This document shows positions 20,780 to 30,306 of a stretch of DNA of 64,000 nt, one piece after another. Both the position numbers and the translations under genes were made by a program. The notes under the pieces were generated by a model. The model was not told the DNA's origin and searched no databases. It worked only from the letters and a program-made list of their open reading frames with translations. This DNA comes from RPQJ01 sp963777725 (GTDB taxonomy: Bacteria > Pseudomonadota > Gammaproteobacteria > Steroidobacterales > Steroidobacteraceae). Each line of letters opens with the position of its first letter. Within the stretch, counting starts at the first letter, position 1. The stretch spans positions 248,001-312,000 of the forward strand of contig CAVZRR010000020.1 in the NCBI GenBank assembly GCA_963777725.1, written 5' to 3'.

Positions 20780-21668
20780 ACACGGTCGTCCTCGTCCACG
20801 GCCTGTGGATGAACGGAGTCGAGCTCAGCGTGCTCGGCCAGCATCTGCGCCGCGACCACGGGTTCGCGGTTCGCACGTTCTCCTATCCGACACTGCACGG
20901 CGATGCCGCGGAGATCTGCGGTGAGCTCGCGAAGTTCGGGGCGAGCGTGGCCGAGGCAGGCCGCGTGCACTTCGTGGGCCACAGTCTCGGCGGTGTGCTG
21001 GTGCACCGCACGCTGAGCGAGTGTGGCCGCGAATTCAACGGCAATGCAGTCGTGCTTGGCTCACCGTTGAACGGCAGCAAGGCGGCGTCCGGCGCGGCCC
21101 GCTGGCCGATGTTGCGCCCGCTGCTCGGGCCACACGTGCTCAACGAACTCGCGGTGGCCAAGCCGCGACACTGGACCGGCTCCAACGCGCTCGGCTCGAT
21201 CGCCGGCACGCTGCGCATGGGCACCGGTCAGTTCTTCGCGCACTTCGACGAGGACAACGACGGCACGGTCGCGGTCAGCGAAACGGTGATTCCCGGGCCT
21301 CGCCGATCACCTGACGTGCGGAGTGACGGCCGCAGCGGTGGCCTGGCGGCACGGCCGACGCGCGCGTCCGCCACGGGCGACGCCGGTGCCCCGCGCAGTC
21401 GGCGGCAACGCGCTCGGTTCGATCGCGGGCACGCTGCGCAGGGTACCGGGCAGTTCTTCGCGCACTTCGACGAGGACAACGACGGCACCGTCGCGGTCAG
21501 CGAAACGTGATCCCGGGCCTCGCCGATCACCTGACGATGCCGCACAGCCACATCGGCATGCTGTTCGCCGACGACGTGGCGCGGCAGGTGGCGTGCTTCC
21601 TGCGCGACGGGCAGTTTCACCATCGTCGCCGAAATAGCCCGGTAGATCATGACCAGGAGATCTACTGA
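20755..21668 (+). pseudogene. Alpha/beta hydrolase (lipase-like), disrupted by internal duplication and frame breaks
   Basis: The readable frame (20755-21510) encodes a lipase-like alpha/beta hydrolase: VVLVHGLWMNG (oxyanion region), VHFVGHSLGGVL (nucleophile Ser in GHSLGG) and VLGSPLNGSKAA. The GTG start and first residues (NVPYFSG) come from the right arm of the 20753 inverted repeat, so the original start is probably lost. A 130 bp segment is present twice (21184, 21407), and each copy breaks frame at a different base. Reading across them gives a sensible end (GLADHLTMPHSHIGMLF to a stop near 21668). Either the gene is damaged or the assembly joined two erroneous copies. Confidence 0.65.
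21184..21536 (+). repeat. Imperfect 130 bp direct repeat inside the hydrolase gene
   Basis: 21184-21316 and 21407-21536 share nearly the same sequence (encoding NALGSIAGTLR and FFAHFDEDNDGTVAVSET), differing by scattered substitutions and one-base indels. The 90 bases between them look like a degraded copy of the segment preceding the first repeat. Confidence 0.75.
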
Positions 21669-24277
21669 GTCGAACCGCGCGCCAACCGGGCCTTCAATTC
21701 GAACAGCAGCGCGAGCGCGTCGCGCGGGCTGAGCTGCGTCGGGATCGATCCGGCCGAGCGACTCGAGGACGTCCTGTGCGCACGGGTCCACGGCCGGGCC
21801 GAGGTCGAGCGTCTGCTGCGCTGCATCCGGGCGCGACGCATGATCGCGCCGCTCGAGCTCCGCGAGGTAGCGCCGCGCATCCTGGATCACGTTCCGCGGC
21901 ACGCCGGCCAGTCGCGCCACCTGCAGTCCGTAGCTCTGGTTGGCCGGCCCTTCCTTGACCGCGTGCAGGAACACCAGCTGGTCGCCGTGCTCGGTCGCGT
22001 CGAGATGCACGTTGGCGCAGGCGGGCAGCTCGTCGGCCAGCGCGGTGAGCTCGAAGTAGTGCGTGGCGAACAGCGTGAACGCGCCGACTTCGCGACCGAT
22101 GTGGCGCGCACAGGCCCAGGCGAGCGACAAGCCCGTCGTAGGTGCTGGTGCCGCGCCCGATCTCGTCCATCAGCACCAGGCTGTCGCGCGTGGCGTTGTT
22201 GAGGATGTTCGCGGCCTCGGTCATTTCCACCATGAACGTCGAGCGGCCGCCCGCGAGGTCGTCGGCCGCGCCGATCCGCGTGAAGATGCGATCGACCGGC
22301 CCGATCTCGGCGGCCTCCGCCGGCACGTAGCTGCCGATTCCCGCGAGGATCACGATCAATGCGGCCTGCCGCATGTAGGTGGACTTGCCGCCCATGTTCG
22401 GCCCGGTGACGATCAGCATGCGGCGGTCGTCGTGCAGCGACAGGTCGTTCGGCACGAACGGGCCGTCGAGGTGCTGCTCGACGACCGGATGGCGACCGCC
22501 ACGGATCGTGATGCGTGATTCGTCGAGCAGCTGCGGCCGCGTGAGGCGCAGCGCGAGCGCTCGTTCCGCCAGGGTCGACAGCACGTCCAGTGCGGCCACT
22601 GCGGCCGCCGTGGACTTGCAGTCGCGGCAGCGCCTCGATCAGCCGGTCGAGCAGGGTCTCGTAGAGCTCGCGCTCGCGGGCGAGCGACCGGTCCCGGGCG
22701 CCCAGGACGCGATCCTCGAACGACTTGAGCTCGGTCGTGATGTAGCGCTCGGCGTTCTTCACGGTCTGCCGGCGCACCCAGTCGGTCGGCACCTGGTCCG
22801 CCTGGCTGCGGCTGATCTCGATGTAGTAGCCCTGCACCCGGTTGTAGCCGAAGCGCAGGTTGGCGAAGCCCGTGCGCTCACGCTCGCGCGCCTCCAGCTC
22901 GAGCAGCGCTTCGTCGCTGTGCTCGCTGATGCGCCGCAGCTCGTCGAGATCGGCGTCGTAGCCCGGCGCGATCACGCCGCCATCGCGCAGCAACGCCGGG
23001 GGCGTCGGCACGATCGCCTGGACGAGCAGCGCATGCACCTCCGGGTGGGCGCCCGATTCGCGTGCCAGTTGCTCGAGGAGCGGCGAGTCTACGCCCGACA
23101 GGAATCGCTGCAGTTCTGGCAACGCGCCGAGGGCGTCCCGCAGTCCCGCGAGATCGCGCGGACGTGCAGTGCGCAGCGCAATGCGGGCGAGGATGCGCTC
23201 GACGTCGCCGACTTGCTGCAACAGCGTGTGCACGGCCCGATGCAGGCCCGTGTCGAGAAACGCCTCGATCGCCTGCAGCCGGTGCTCGCGCGCCGCGCGA
23301 GGTCGCAGCGGTCGCTGGATCCAGCGGCGCAGCTCGCGGCCGCCCATGGCCGTCGCGGTTCGGTCGAGTACGCCGACCAGCGTGCTCTCGTTGCGTCCGG
23401 ACAGGCTCTGGTCGAGCTCCAGGTTGCGACGCGTCGCTGCGTCGAGCTGGAGCGCCTCGTCGCGCTCCTCGCAGCGGATACCGCGCAGGTGGGGCAGCGC
23501 GGACTTCTGCGTCTCGCGCACGTAATTGAGCAGGCAACCCGCTGCGCCAATCGCGAGCGGCTTCTGCGCGAGCCCGAAGCCCGCGAGGTCGCGCGTGCCG
23601 AACTGCTCGCAGAGTTGTCGTTCGGCACCCGCGGATTCGAAGTGCCACGGCGGACGCTCCCGGACTGCGCCGGCGGCCCCGCTGCGCGCGAGCGGCGGGG
23701 CGTCCTCGGCCACGAGCAGCTCGGCGGGTCGCAGCCGCTCGAGATCCGCGGCGAGCGACTCGAGCCCGGTCGCCTCCAGCGCGTGGAAGCGGCCACTCGC
23801 CAGCTCGAGCCACGCGAGGCCGAAGCGGTCGCCGGAGGTAGCGAGGGCCGCGACCAGCGTGTCGCGTCGCGCCTCGAGCAGCGCGTCATCCGTGACCGTG
23901 CCCGGGGTGACGACCCGCACCACCTGTCGCTCGACCGGTCCTTTCGATTTCGCCGGATCGCCGATCTGCTCGCAGATCGCCACCGACTCGCCCTTGCGCA
24001 CGGCGCGCGCCAGATAGTTGTCGAGTGTCTGCACCGGGACGCCGGCCATCGGGATCGGCTCGCCGCCCGACTGGCCGCGCGCCGTCAGCGTGATGTCGAG
24101 GATGCGCGCCGCCCGGCGGGCGTCGTCGAAGAACAGCTCGTAGAAATCGCCCATCCGATAGAACAGCAGCTCTTCGGGGTACTGCGCCTTGATGCGCAGG
24201 TACTGCTGCATCACCGGAGAGTGGCCCTGGGGACTCTCGCCACCGGACTTCGCAGGATCTTTCTGTTTTCGAGTCAA
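21662..24277 (-). CDS. mutS: DNA mismatch repair protein MutS (three frame breaks)
   Basis: Reading through three breaks (about 22610, 22134 and 21745) gives about 871 residues, the normal length. The N-terminal mismatch-binding domain is clear (MQQYLRIKAQYPEELLFYRM, with the Phe-x-Glu equivalent in GDFYELF), followed by connector, lever and clamp regions and the ATPase (Walker A GPNMGGKST, DEIGRGTSTYDG, LFATHYFEL). The start is a TTG at 24277. Each break is explained by one surplus base in a short homopolymer (AA, GGG, CCC), so it is probably intact in the organism. If the breaks were real, the strain would be a mutator. Confidence 0.88.
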
Positions 24278-24452
24278 CGAGGTACAGCCCTAGCAACGCT
24301 CCGGAGGTACCCCGGAACGCGTTGGCACAGTAATGACCATGCTCCCTTACGGGAACGGGGAGGAGAACTGTGGATTCTACGGAAATCGACCTGCGCGCGG
24401 GATCGCCGATCGGCGGCCCGGGTCGGGCAGCGACATCGCATGTGCACGCCGC

Positions 24453-25249
24453 GTCAGCCGCGACACGAGCGCGGTCTTCGGTGATCACCAGCCGGTCGTC
24501 GATTCGGAGCCGCAGATGGCGCCAGAACCGCTCGAATGCCGGATCCCGCTGGTCTGTCGGGTGCAGTGCAATGCGCAGAATCGGGTTCGTCGGCGCGCGC
24601 AGTCCTCGTGAGTGCCGGCGCATCGACGCTGGCACCACCCCGGGGTCCTGCGACGCCACCGGCCTGCCGCCCGCTGCGGCGTGGGCGCCGAGGGTCAGGG
24701 TCGGCGCTGGGATCCGCTGCTGGCTGCCGACCAGTGTCACCGCGTCGCGCGAGAGGAATAGCGCAAGGGCAGGTCCTCGAGCGCGTCGCAGGTGGCGCTG
24801 CTCATGCACCAGTCCGGCGCAACGAACCCGCTGGGTTGCCAACCCGCGGTGCGCAGGATCGCCAGCCCGTGCAGCAACCGCGTCCTCGCGGCCTCGAAGG
24901 GGAGACTGGCGAACTCCGCTGCGGGTCGATTCCCATCCGCTCGCGGGTCGGTTCCCATCCACCGTGCCAGCCACGCGCGCAGGCCCCGGCCGGGAGGCGC
25001 GCTGCCGTCGTGACGGTATCCGTGCAGAACGATCTCATCGCCGTGCAGGATGCGCGACTCGATGAACGACATGAAGCGGCGATCGCGATCGACGCGGCCC
25101 GTGCCGTGGAGATCCGGAATGACCAGCAACGCGATTGGACCCAGGTCGAGTTCGTCGAGGAACGCGAGCGTCCGGGCGCAATCGCCGAGCGTCGCCGGCG
25201 CGACGTCGTGCAACGAGATACAGAGCGTGCGCGGCAGTTCGGCGGCCAT
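24453..25249 (-). CDS. DUF2334 polysaccharide deacetylase-like protein (frameshifted, 3' end uncertain)
   Basis: Starts four bases after the glycosyltransferase stop. The N-terminus (MAAELPRTLCISLHDVAPAT) carries the SLHDVAP motif of DUF2334, followed by GPIALLVIPDLHG and GDEIVLHGYRHDG, which supply the metal-binding Asp/His residues of NodB-like deacetylases. A break near 24750 must be bridged (LPLRYS to RDAVTLVG) to reach the conserved end (ILRIALHPTDQRDPAF). Beyond about 24450 the frame stays open into mutS, so the true stop is unclear. Third gene of the probable PHO-regulated operon; it may modify the glycolipid or glycan made by its neighbours. Confidence 0.7.
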
Positions 25250-25253
25250 GCGA

Positions 25254-26294
25254 TCAGGACGAGGCGGCGATACGGCAGGCCGAGTCGCCCGACACGTCGC
25301 GCACTGGAGTGAGGGTTGCGATGAACTGGTGCGTGGCCGCCTCCCACGTATAGCGGAGTGCGTGCTCGCGGCAGGCACTGCGGTCCAGTTTCAGGGCCGC
25401 GAGCGCGGCCGCCCGCAGGTCCTCGCTGAGAACCCCGGTGACGCCATTCGCAACCACGTCGATGGGACCTGTCACCGGGTACGCGGCGACCGGGACGCCG
25501 CAGGCCATCGCTTCGATGAGCACCAGGCCGAACGTGTCCGTGCGACTCGGGAAGACGAACACGTCGGCACAGGCGACGTGCCTCGCGAGTTCCTCGCCGA
25601 AGCGGTAACCGGTGAAGACGGCGGCGGGATACTTGCTCTGCAGTGCCCCGGCGGCGGGACCGTCGCCGACCACGAGCTTCGTGCCGGGCAGATCCAGCGC
25701 GAGGAAATCCTCGATGCCCTTTTCGACCGAGACCCGGCCGAAATAGAGCCAGATCGGCCGCGGGAGGTCGAGAAAGGGCTCGTCGCGGGGTCGGAAGAGA
25801 TTCGTGTCGACGCCGCGGCTCCAGTGGGCCAGGTTGCGGAATCCCCGCGCCTCGAGCGCGGCGCGCATCGACGGGGTCGCGACCAGCGTGTGCGCGGCCT
25901 TGCCGTGAAACCAGCGCAGGAACGCGTAGCTGACGCCGAGTGGAATCGGGAAACGCGCCCGGACGTACTCCGGGAACTGCGTGTGGTACGAGGTCGTGAA
26001 GTCGCGGCCACGCCGCAGGCACCAGCGTCGCGCGGCCAGGCCAAGCGGGCCTTCGGTCGCAATGTGCACCGCGTCGGGGTCCAGCGCGTCGAGCCGTTGC
26101 CGGACCCGCCTCGCGGCAAACAACGACAGCCGAATCTCGGGGTAGGTCGGGCAAGGTACGGTGCGGAAATCGAGCGGCGTGATGGGCACGACCTCGTGCC
26201 CAAGCTGCGCCAGCTTTTCGGCGGTGATGGTCAACGTTCGAACGACACCGTTGGTCTGCGGCAACCAGGCATCCGTCACGAGAGCGATCTTCAT
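25254..26294 (-). CDS. GT4 glycosyltransferase, Agt/alpha-mannosyltransferase-like
   Basis: 346 residues. It opens MKIALVTDAWLPQTNGVVRT, the GT4 signature of lipid glycosyltransferases such as MgtA, PimB, SqdX and Agt. The C-terminal donor site has YFGRVSVEKGIEDFL, VVGDGP and SRTDTFGLVLIEAMACGVPV (the E-x7-E motif). It overlaps the phosphoesterase by four bases (ATGA). In marine bacteria and rhizobia a similar pair, PlcP and Agt, replaces phospholipids by glycolipids when phosphate is scarce; here the glycosyltransferase would glycosylate the diacylglycerol released. The exact sugar is not predictable. Confidence 0.85.
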   Translation of the reverse strand: MKIALVTDAWLPQTNGVVRTLTITAEKLAQLGHEVVPITPLDFRTVPCPTYPEIRLSLFAARRVRQRLDALDPDAVHIATEGPLGLAARRWCLRRGRDFTTSYHTQFPEYVRARFPIPLGVSYAFLRWFHGKAAHTLVATPSMRAALEARGFRNLAHWSRGVDTNLFRPRDEPFLDLPRPIWLYFGRVSVEKGIEDFLALDLPGTKLVVGDGPAAGALQSKYPAAVFTGYRFGEELARHVACADVFVFPSRTDTFGLVLIEAMACGVPVAAYPVTGPIDVVANGVTGVLSEDLRAAALAALKLDRSACREHALRYTWEAATHQFIATLTPVRDVSGDSACRIAASS

Positions 26295-27118
26295 GCCGCG
26301 TGACCGACCGCGGGCGTTCCGTCCAGCAGCGGCACCACTTGCTTGCCCGCGATCACTTCGGCGGTTTCGGTCCAGCGCAGCAAGCTGAGCCGGCCCGCGA
26401 AGTCCTCGACGAGCGTCGTGCAGCTTTCGACCCAGTCGCCGTCGTTGCAGTAGAGGATGCCGTCGATGTCGGTGATCTCGGCGCGGTGGATGTGGCCGCA
26501 GATGACGCCGTCCACCCCGCGGCGCCGCGCTTCGACGGCCAGCGCGCGCTCGAAGTTGGCGATGTACTTCACCGCGTTCTTGACCTTGTGCTTCAGGAAC
26601 GCGGCGATCGACCAGTACGGGTAGCCGAAGCGCTGCCGGACGACGTTGACGTAGCGGTTGAGTCGCAGCGCCGCGGCGTAGGCACGATTGCCGAGTGATT
26701 CCAGCAGCGGGCTCGCCCGCACGATGCTGTCGAACTCGTCACCGTGCAGGACCAGGAAGCGACGCCCGTCGGCCGTCTCGTGGATTGCTTCGAGCCGGAT
26801 CTCGACATTGCCGAGCACGAGTCCGTCGTGGTCGCGGAACGGGCGGTCGTGGTTGCCCGGCACGTACACCACGCGCGTGCCGTGCTTGGCCTTGCCGAGG
26901 ATCGTGCGGATGACGTCGTTGTGCGCCTGCGGCCAGTAGAAGCTGCGCTGCAGGCTCCACAGGTCGATGATGTCCCCGACCAGGTAGATCTGCTCGCACT
27001 CGACGCGGCGCAGGAAGTCGAGCAGGAATTCCGCCCGGCAACCCTTGAAGCCGAGGTGCACGTCGGAGATGAACACGCTGCGCAGGCGCAGCACCGGTTG
27101 CGACGGCTTGGGGGTCAT
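26291..27118 (-). CDS. Metallophosphoesterase, PlcP/LpxH-like (COG2908)
   Basis: 275 residues with all calcineurin-type motifs: FISDVHLGFKG, LVGDIIDLWSLQ, YVPGNHDRP, LVLHGDEFD and GVICGHIHRAEI. The length and C-terminal helical extension (FLKHKVKNAVKYIANFERAL) fit the PlcP branch, phospholipase C-like enzymes often misnamed UDP-2,3-diacylglucosamine diphosphatase, better than the shorter LpxH. The first gene of a tight operon with an Agt-like glycosyltransferase and preceded by PHO-box-like repeats, it probably removes head groups from phospholipids during phosphate starvation. Confidence 0.8.
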   Translation of the reverse strand: MTPKPSQPVLRLRSVFISDVHLGFKGCRAEFLLDFLRRVECEQIYLVGDIIDLWSLQRSFYWPQAHNDVIRTILGKAKHGTRVVYVPGNHDRPFRDHDGLVLGNVEIRLEAIHETADGRRFLVLHGDEFDSIVRASPLLESLGNRAYAAALRLNRYVNVVRQRFGYPYWSIAAFLKHKVKNAVKYIANFERALAVEARRRGVDGVICGHIHRAEITDIDGILYCNDGDWVESCTTLVEDFAGRLSLLRWTETAEVIAGKQVVPLLDGTPAVGHAA

Positions 27119-27164
27119 GATGCGGTCCTCCCGTGGCCCTGTTCGCTACGGGAGACTGCCGACG

Positions 27165-27208
27165 CTTCATGACAGCCGCATGAAGCTTTCAGTCGAAAGT
27201 CATGACAA
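27165..27208 (-). promoter_or_regulatory. Tandem PHO-box-like array (four 11-base repeats)
   Basis: On the minus strand four successive 11-mers read TTGTCATGACT, TTCGACTGAAA, GCTTCATGCGG and CTGTCATGAAG. The PhoB consensus is CTGTCAT plus four A/T-rich bases, repeated every 11 bases. The outer two are near-perfect heptamers (TTGTCAT, CTGTCAT); the inner two match partly. The array ends 46 bases before the PlcP-like ATG, a suitable place for PhoB activation. Confidence 0.6.
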
Positions 27209-27247
27209 TCAGGGTATTAGCTCACAAATCTCGGCAACACCTAAAGT

Positions 27248-29472
27248 TTATTCCAGAATCACCTCGCGTGCATCGAGCGGAACGCTCGTCGCGAGCATGA
27301 TCGCGGTCCGATCCTCACGGGCGAGTTCGCGGATCTCGAGACCCCGACGCGCACCGTCCACCGTCGCCGACCGGTAGCCGCGCGGCACGCGCAGTTCCAG
27401 ATCGTCCTGCACGGGCACGAAGCTGTCTGCCTTGCGGTCGATCACACGGCCAGGCGGCCGTCGACGCACTCGACCGACACGTCGAGAACGAATCGCTCGC
27501 CGGACGCGGACTCGCCGTCGTCGAGGAACAGCGACCCTCGGCCGACGTCGCCGCGGGGTGGCGGATGGACCTCGAGCGCAAGGGGAGCGCGCAGCGTGTC
27601 TTCCGCGTTCCGGCCCGGCTCGGCGAGGAACAGAGCCATGCCGCACGGACGAAGAGCGGCGTGATCCCGAGCGGCGCGTCGACCGTAATGCTTCGCCCGC
27701 CGTCGTGCTTCGCCCGTGTTCCAGTCCACCCAGGAGCCCTCCGGCAGCCACACCTCGCGCCGGGTCGCACCCTTGTGCAGCATGGGCGCCGCCAGCACGC
27801 CGTCGCCGAGCAGGAACTGTCCGGCGCCGCGTCCCTTGGGAACGTCGAAGTGCATGAACAGCGGGCGGATGATCGGGAGTCCGTCGCTGTGCGCCTCGAG
27901 CGCCAGCCGGTACAGCAACGGCAGCAGGCGATAACGACGGCGCAGCACGCGGCGGCAGAGTTCGAGCGCTCGCCGACCGAAGCTCCACGGCTCCTGCCTC
28001 GGCGCATACAGCGTGCAGTGGACGCGGAAGAACGGCATCAGCGCCCCGAGTTCCATCCAACGCACGAACAATTCCGCCGACGGGCGCAACGGCTTGACCG
28101 CACCGTACTTGCCTGGCCCGCGCCCGAATCCGCCCACGTCGGCACCGGTCATCGGCAGCCCGGACAGGCCGAGATTGAGCACCATGTGGAGGTTCTCGCG
28201 CAGGTGCTCCCAGGATGAGTGGTTGTCGCCGGTCCACACCGCGGCGTGCCGCTGGATGCCGAGGAAGCCCGAGCGTGACAACACAAAGGGGCGTTGGCCG
28301 GGACGCATCGACTGCAGGCCCGATACCGTCGCCTCGGCCATGCCGTTCGCGTACAGGTTGCGCACGCGTCGATGCGGGACGCCGTGGTGCTGCACGTCCT
28401 CGGCGAGCGGGTCGTAGGCTTCGCCGATCCGCAGCACCGGATCGTTCATGTCGTTCCAGAAGCCGGCGACGCCCGCCGCGATCAGCGGTTCGTGGAACCG
28501 GCCCCAGGACTGCCGCGTGCGCTCGAGCGTGAAGTCGGGGAACACCGTGGCGCCCGGCCAGACCTTGCCTTCATAGGGTTCGCCGCCCTGGCGTTCGAGC
28601 AGCATGTCGCCCGCTCGCAGCGTCTCGTAGACCGGGTACGGGACTGCGCTGACGCCCGGATCGACGATCGCAAGCGTGCGAAAGCCGAGTGAGCGCAATT
28701 TGTCGTGCATCTCGGCGGGTTTCGGGAAACGTCCCGGGCTGAACGTGAACACCCGGTACCGGTCCATGTAGTGGATGTCGAGGTGAATGACGTCGGCAGG
28801 CAGGTCGAGCGCCCGGAAGCGTCGTGCGATGTCGAGTACCGCGTCGCTCGTCCGGTAGGACCACCGGGACTGGTGGAAGCCGAGTGCCCAGGCGGGCGGC
28901 AGGAAACTGCGGCCGACGAGTGACGCAAGGTCGCCGACGATCTCGACGATCGAACCGCGGAAGACGATCACGTCGACCGGTGTTCCGTCCGTGTCGCAGG
29001 CGGCCACGAGCGACACTTTGCCGTCGGTCACCGCGACATCGAGAGGATAGGTCGTGGCCACCAGTACGCCGACCGCTTGCGAGCCATCCCTCGCGATGAA
29101 GAACGGCATCGCGGTGTAGCTCGCGCCCGCGATGCCGTAGAACAACGTGTCGCGCGTCATGATCCGAAACCGCGCGCCGTTCCGATCCGCAGCGCCCGTG
29201 GCTGCGCCGAAGCCGAAGACCTCGGCGCTGCCGGTGTCGAATTCGATGGAGTACGGCTGCGTGGTCGCGGCTCCGGACAGGATCCGGGTACCGCCGTCGT
29301 CCAGCGAGAAGCGCCCACCTTGCCGCGTCAGGACAATGGAAGCGTCCGACGGCCGCCAGTCGGGCGCATCGGGCGCGGCGAAGGGAAGGACCGGCAGGGT
29401 GTCGCTGCCGAGCACGAAGCGCAGCATTCGACCGGCCTGGGCAACGCACGCGAATACGGGATTCGGACTCAT
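27248..29472 (-). CDS. GH31 family alpha-glycosidase (frame breaks)
   Basis: About 740 residues. The N-terminal beta-sandwich (FGFGAATGAADRNG) precedes a GH31 barrel with the nucleophile Asp in GFWNDMNDP and the acid/base region VWTGDNHSSWEHLRENL, plus MTGADVGGFG. The C-terminus needs three corrections: a +1 and -1 pair at about 27695 and 27640, which restores SITVDAPLGITPLFVRAG, and one near 27445, which restores VIDRKADSFVPVQDD. No signal peptide is visible, so it is probably cytoplasmic and cleaves alpha-glucosidic or alpha-xylosidic linkages. It precedes the PHO-box operon on the same strand but is separated from it by 129 bases. Confidence 0.82.
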
Positions 29473-29595
29473 GGGACGGTGACGATAGCGGAACCTCGTG
29501 ACCAGCCCGTGTCACTGGCCGGCTCAGCGATCGCGACGCGGCCGCGGCCAGGCCATCAATTGCATATTCAAGGAAAACATTGAATACTCGGTGCC

Positions 29596-30306
29596 ATGGC
29601 CACTCGCACCCGCCGCTTCAAGGACGGCATCTATGAGCAGGTTGCCCGCCTCGGCAAAGCCGTCGCGGCGCCCAAGCGACTCGAGCTGCTCGAGCTGCTG
29701 GCCCAGGGTCCCCGCACCGTGGAAGCACTCGCGGCGCAGGCGTCCGTCTCGATCGCCAATGCATCGCGTCACCTGCAGGTACTGCGTGGAGCGCGACTGG
29801 TCGACGCCCGGAAGCACGGCCTGTACGTCGAGTACCGCCTGGCCGACGAGGACGTCGGCCGCTTCCTGCTGTCGCTGCGGCGACTGGCCGAGTCGCGGCT
29901 GGCCGAGATCGAGCGCGCAACACGAGCGTTCTTCGAGTCCTCGGGCACGCTCGAAGGCGTGCAGGGCGAGGACCTGCTGCGACGCGTGAAGTCGGGCGAG
30001 GTCACTGTTCTCGACGTGCGACCGGTCGAGGAGTACGCGGCCGGGCATATTCCGGGTGCGCTGTCGGTGCCGGTCGCTGAACTCGAGGCGCAGTTGCGTC
30101 ACCTGCCGCGCGATCGCGACGTCGTCGCGTACTGCCGCGGTCCGTACTGCGTGATGGCCGCCGAGGCGGTGGAACTGCTGCGGGCCAGGGGCTTCACGGC
30201 GCACCGGATGGAGCAGGGCGTGCCGGACTGGCGTGCGCGCGGCTGGCGCGTGGAGACCGCAGCGGCGCGGACGCCGGCCCGTCAGCGCCCACGGGCCGCA
30301 CGATGA
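29596..30306 (+). CDS. ArsR family regulator with C-terminal rhodanese domain
   Basis: 236 residues. Residues 10-105 form a winged helix of ArsR type (recognition region SIANASRHLQVLRGARLV). From about 122 follows a rhodanese domain (VTVLDVRPVEEYAAGHIPGA) with active-site loop CRGPYC (Cys180, Cys185). No classic metal-binding CxC is visible in the helix-turn-helix part, so it may sense reactive sulfur through the rhodanese cysteines (inference). It overlaps the transporter start by four bases and heads the sulfur operon. Confidence 0.9.
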   Translation: MATRTRRFKDGIYEQVARLGKAVAAPKRLELLELLAQGPRTVEALAAQASVSIANASRHLQVLRGARLVDARKHGLYVEYRLADEDVGRFLLSLRRLAESRLAEIERATRAFFESSGTLEGVQGEDLLRRVKSGEVTVLDVRPVEEYAAGHIPGALSVPVAELEAQLRHLPRDRDVVAYCRGPYCVMAAEAVELLRARGFTAHRMEQGVPDWRARGWRVETAAARTPARQRPRAAR

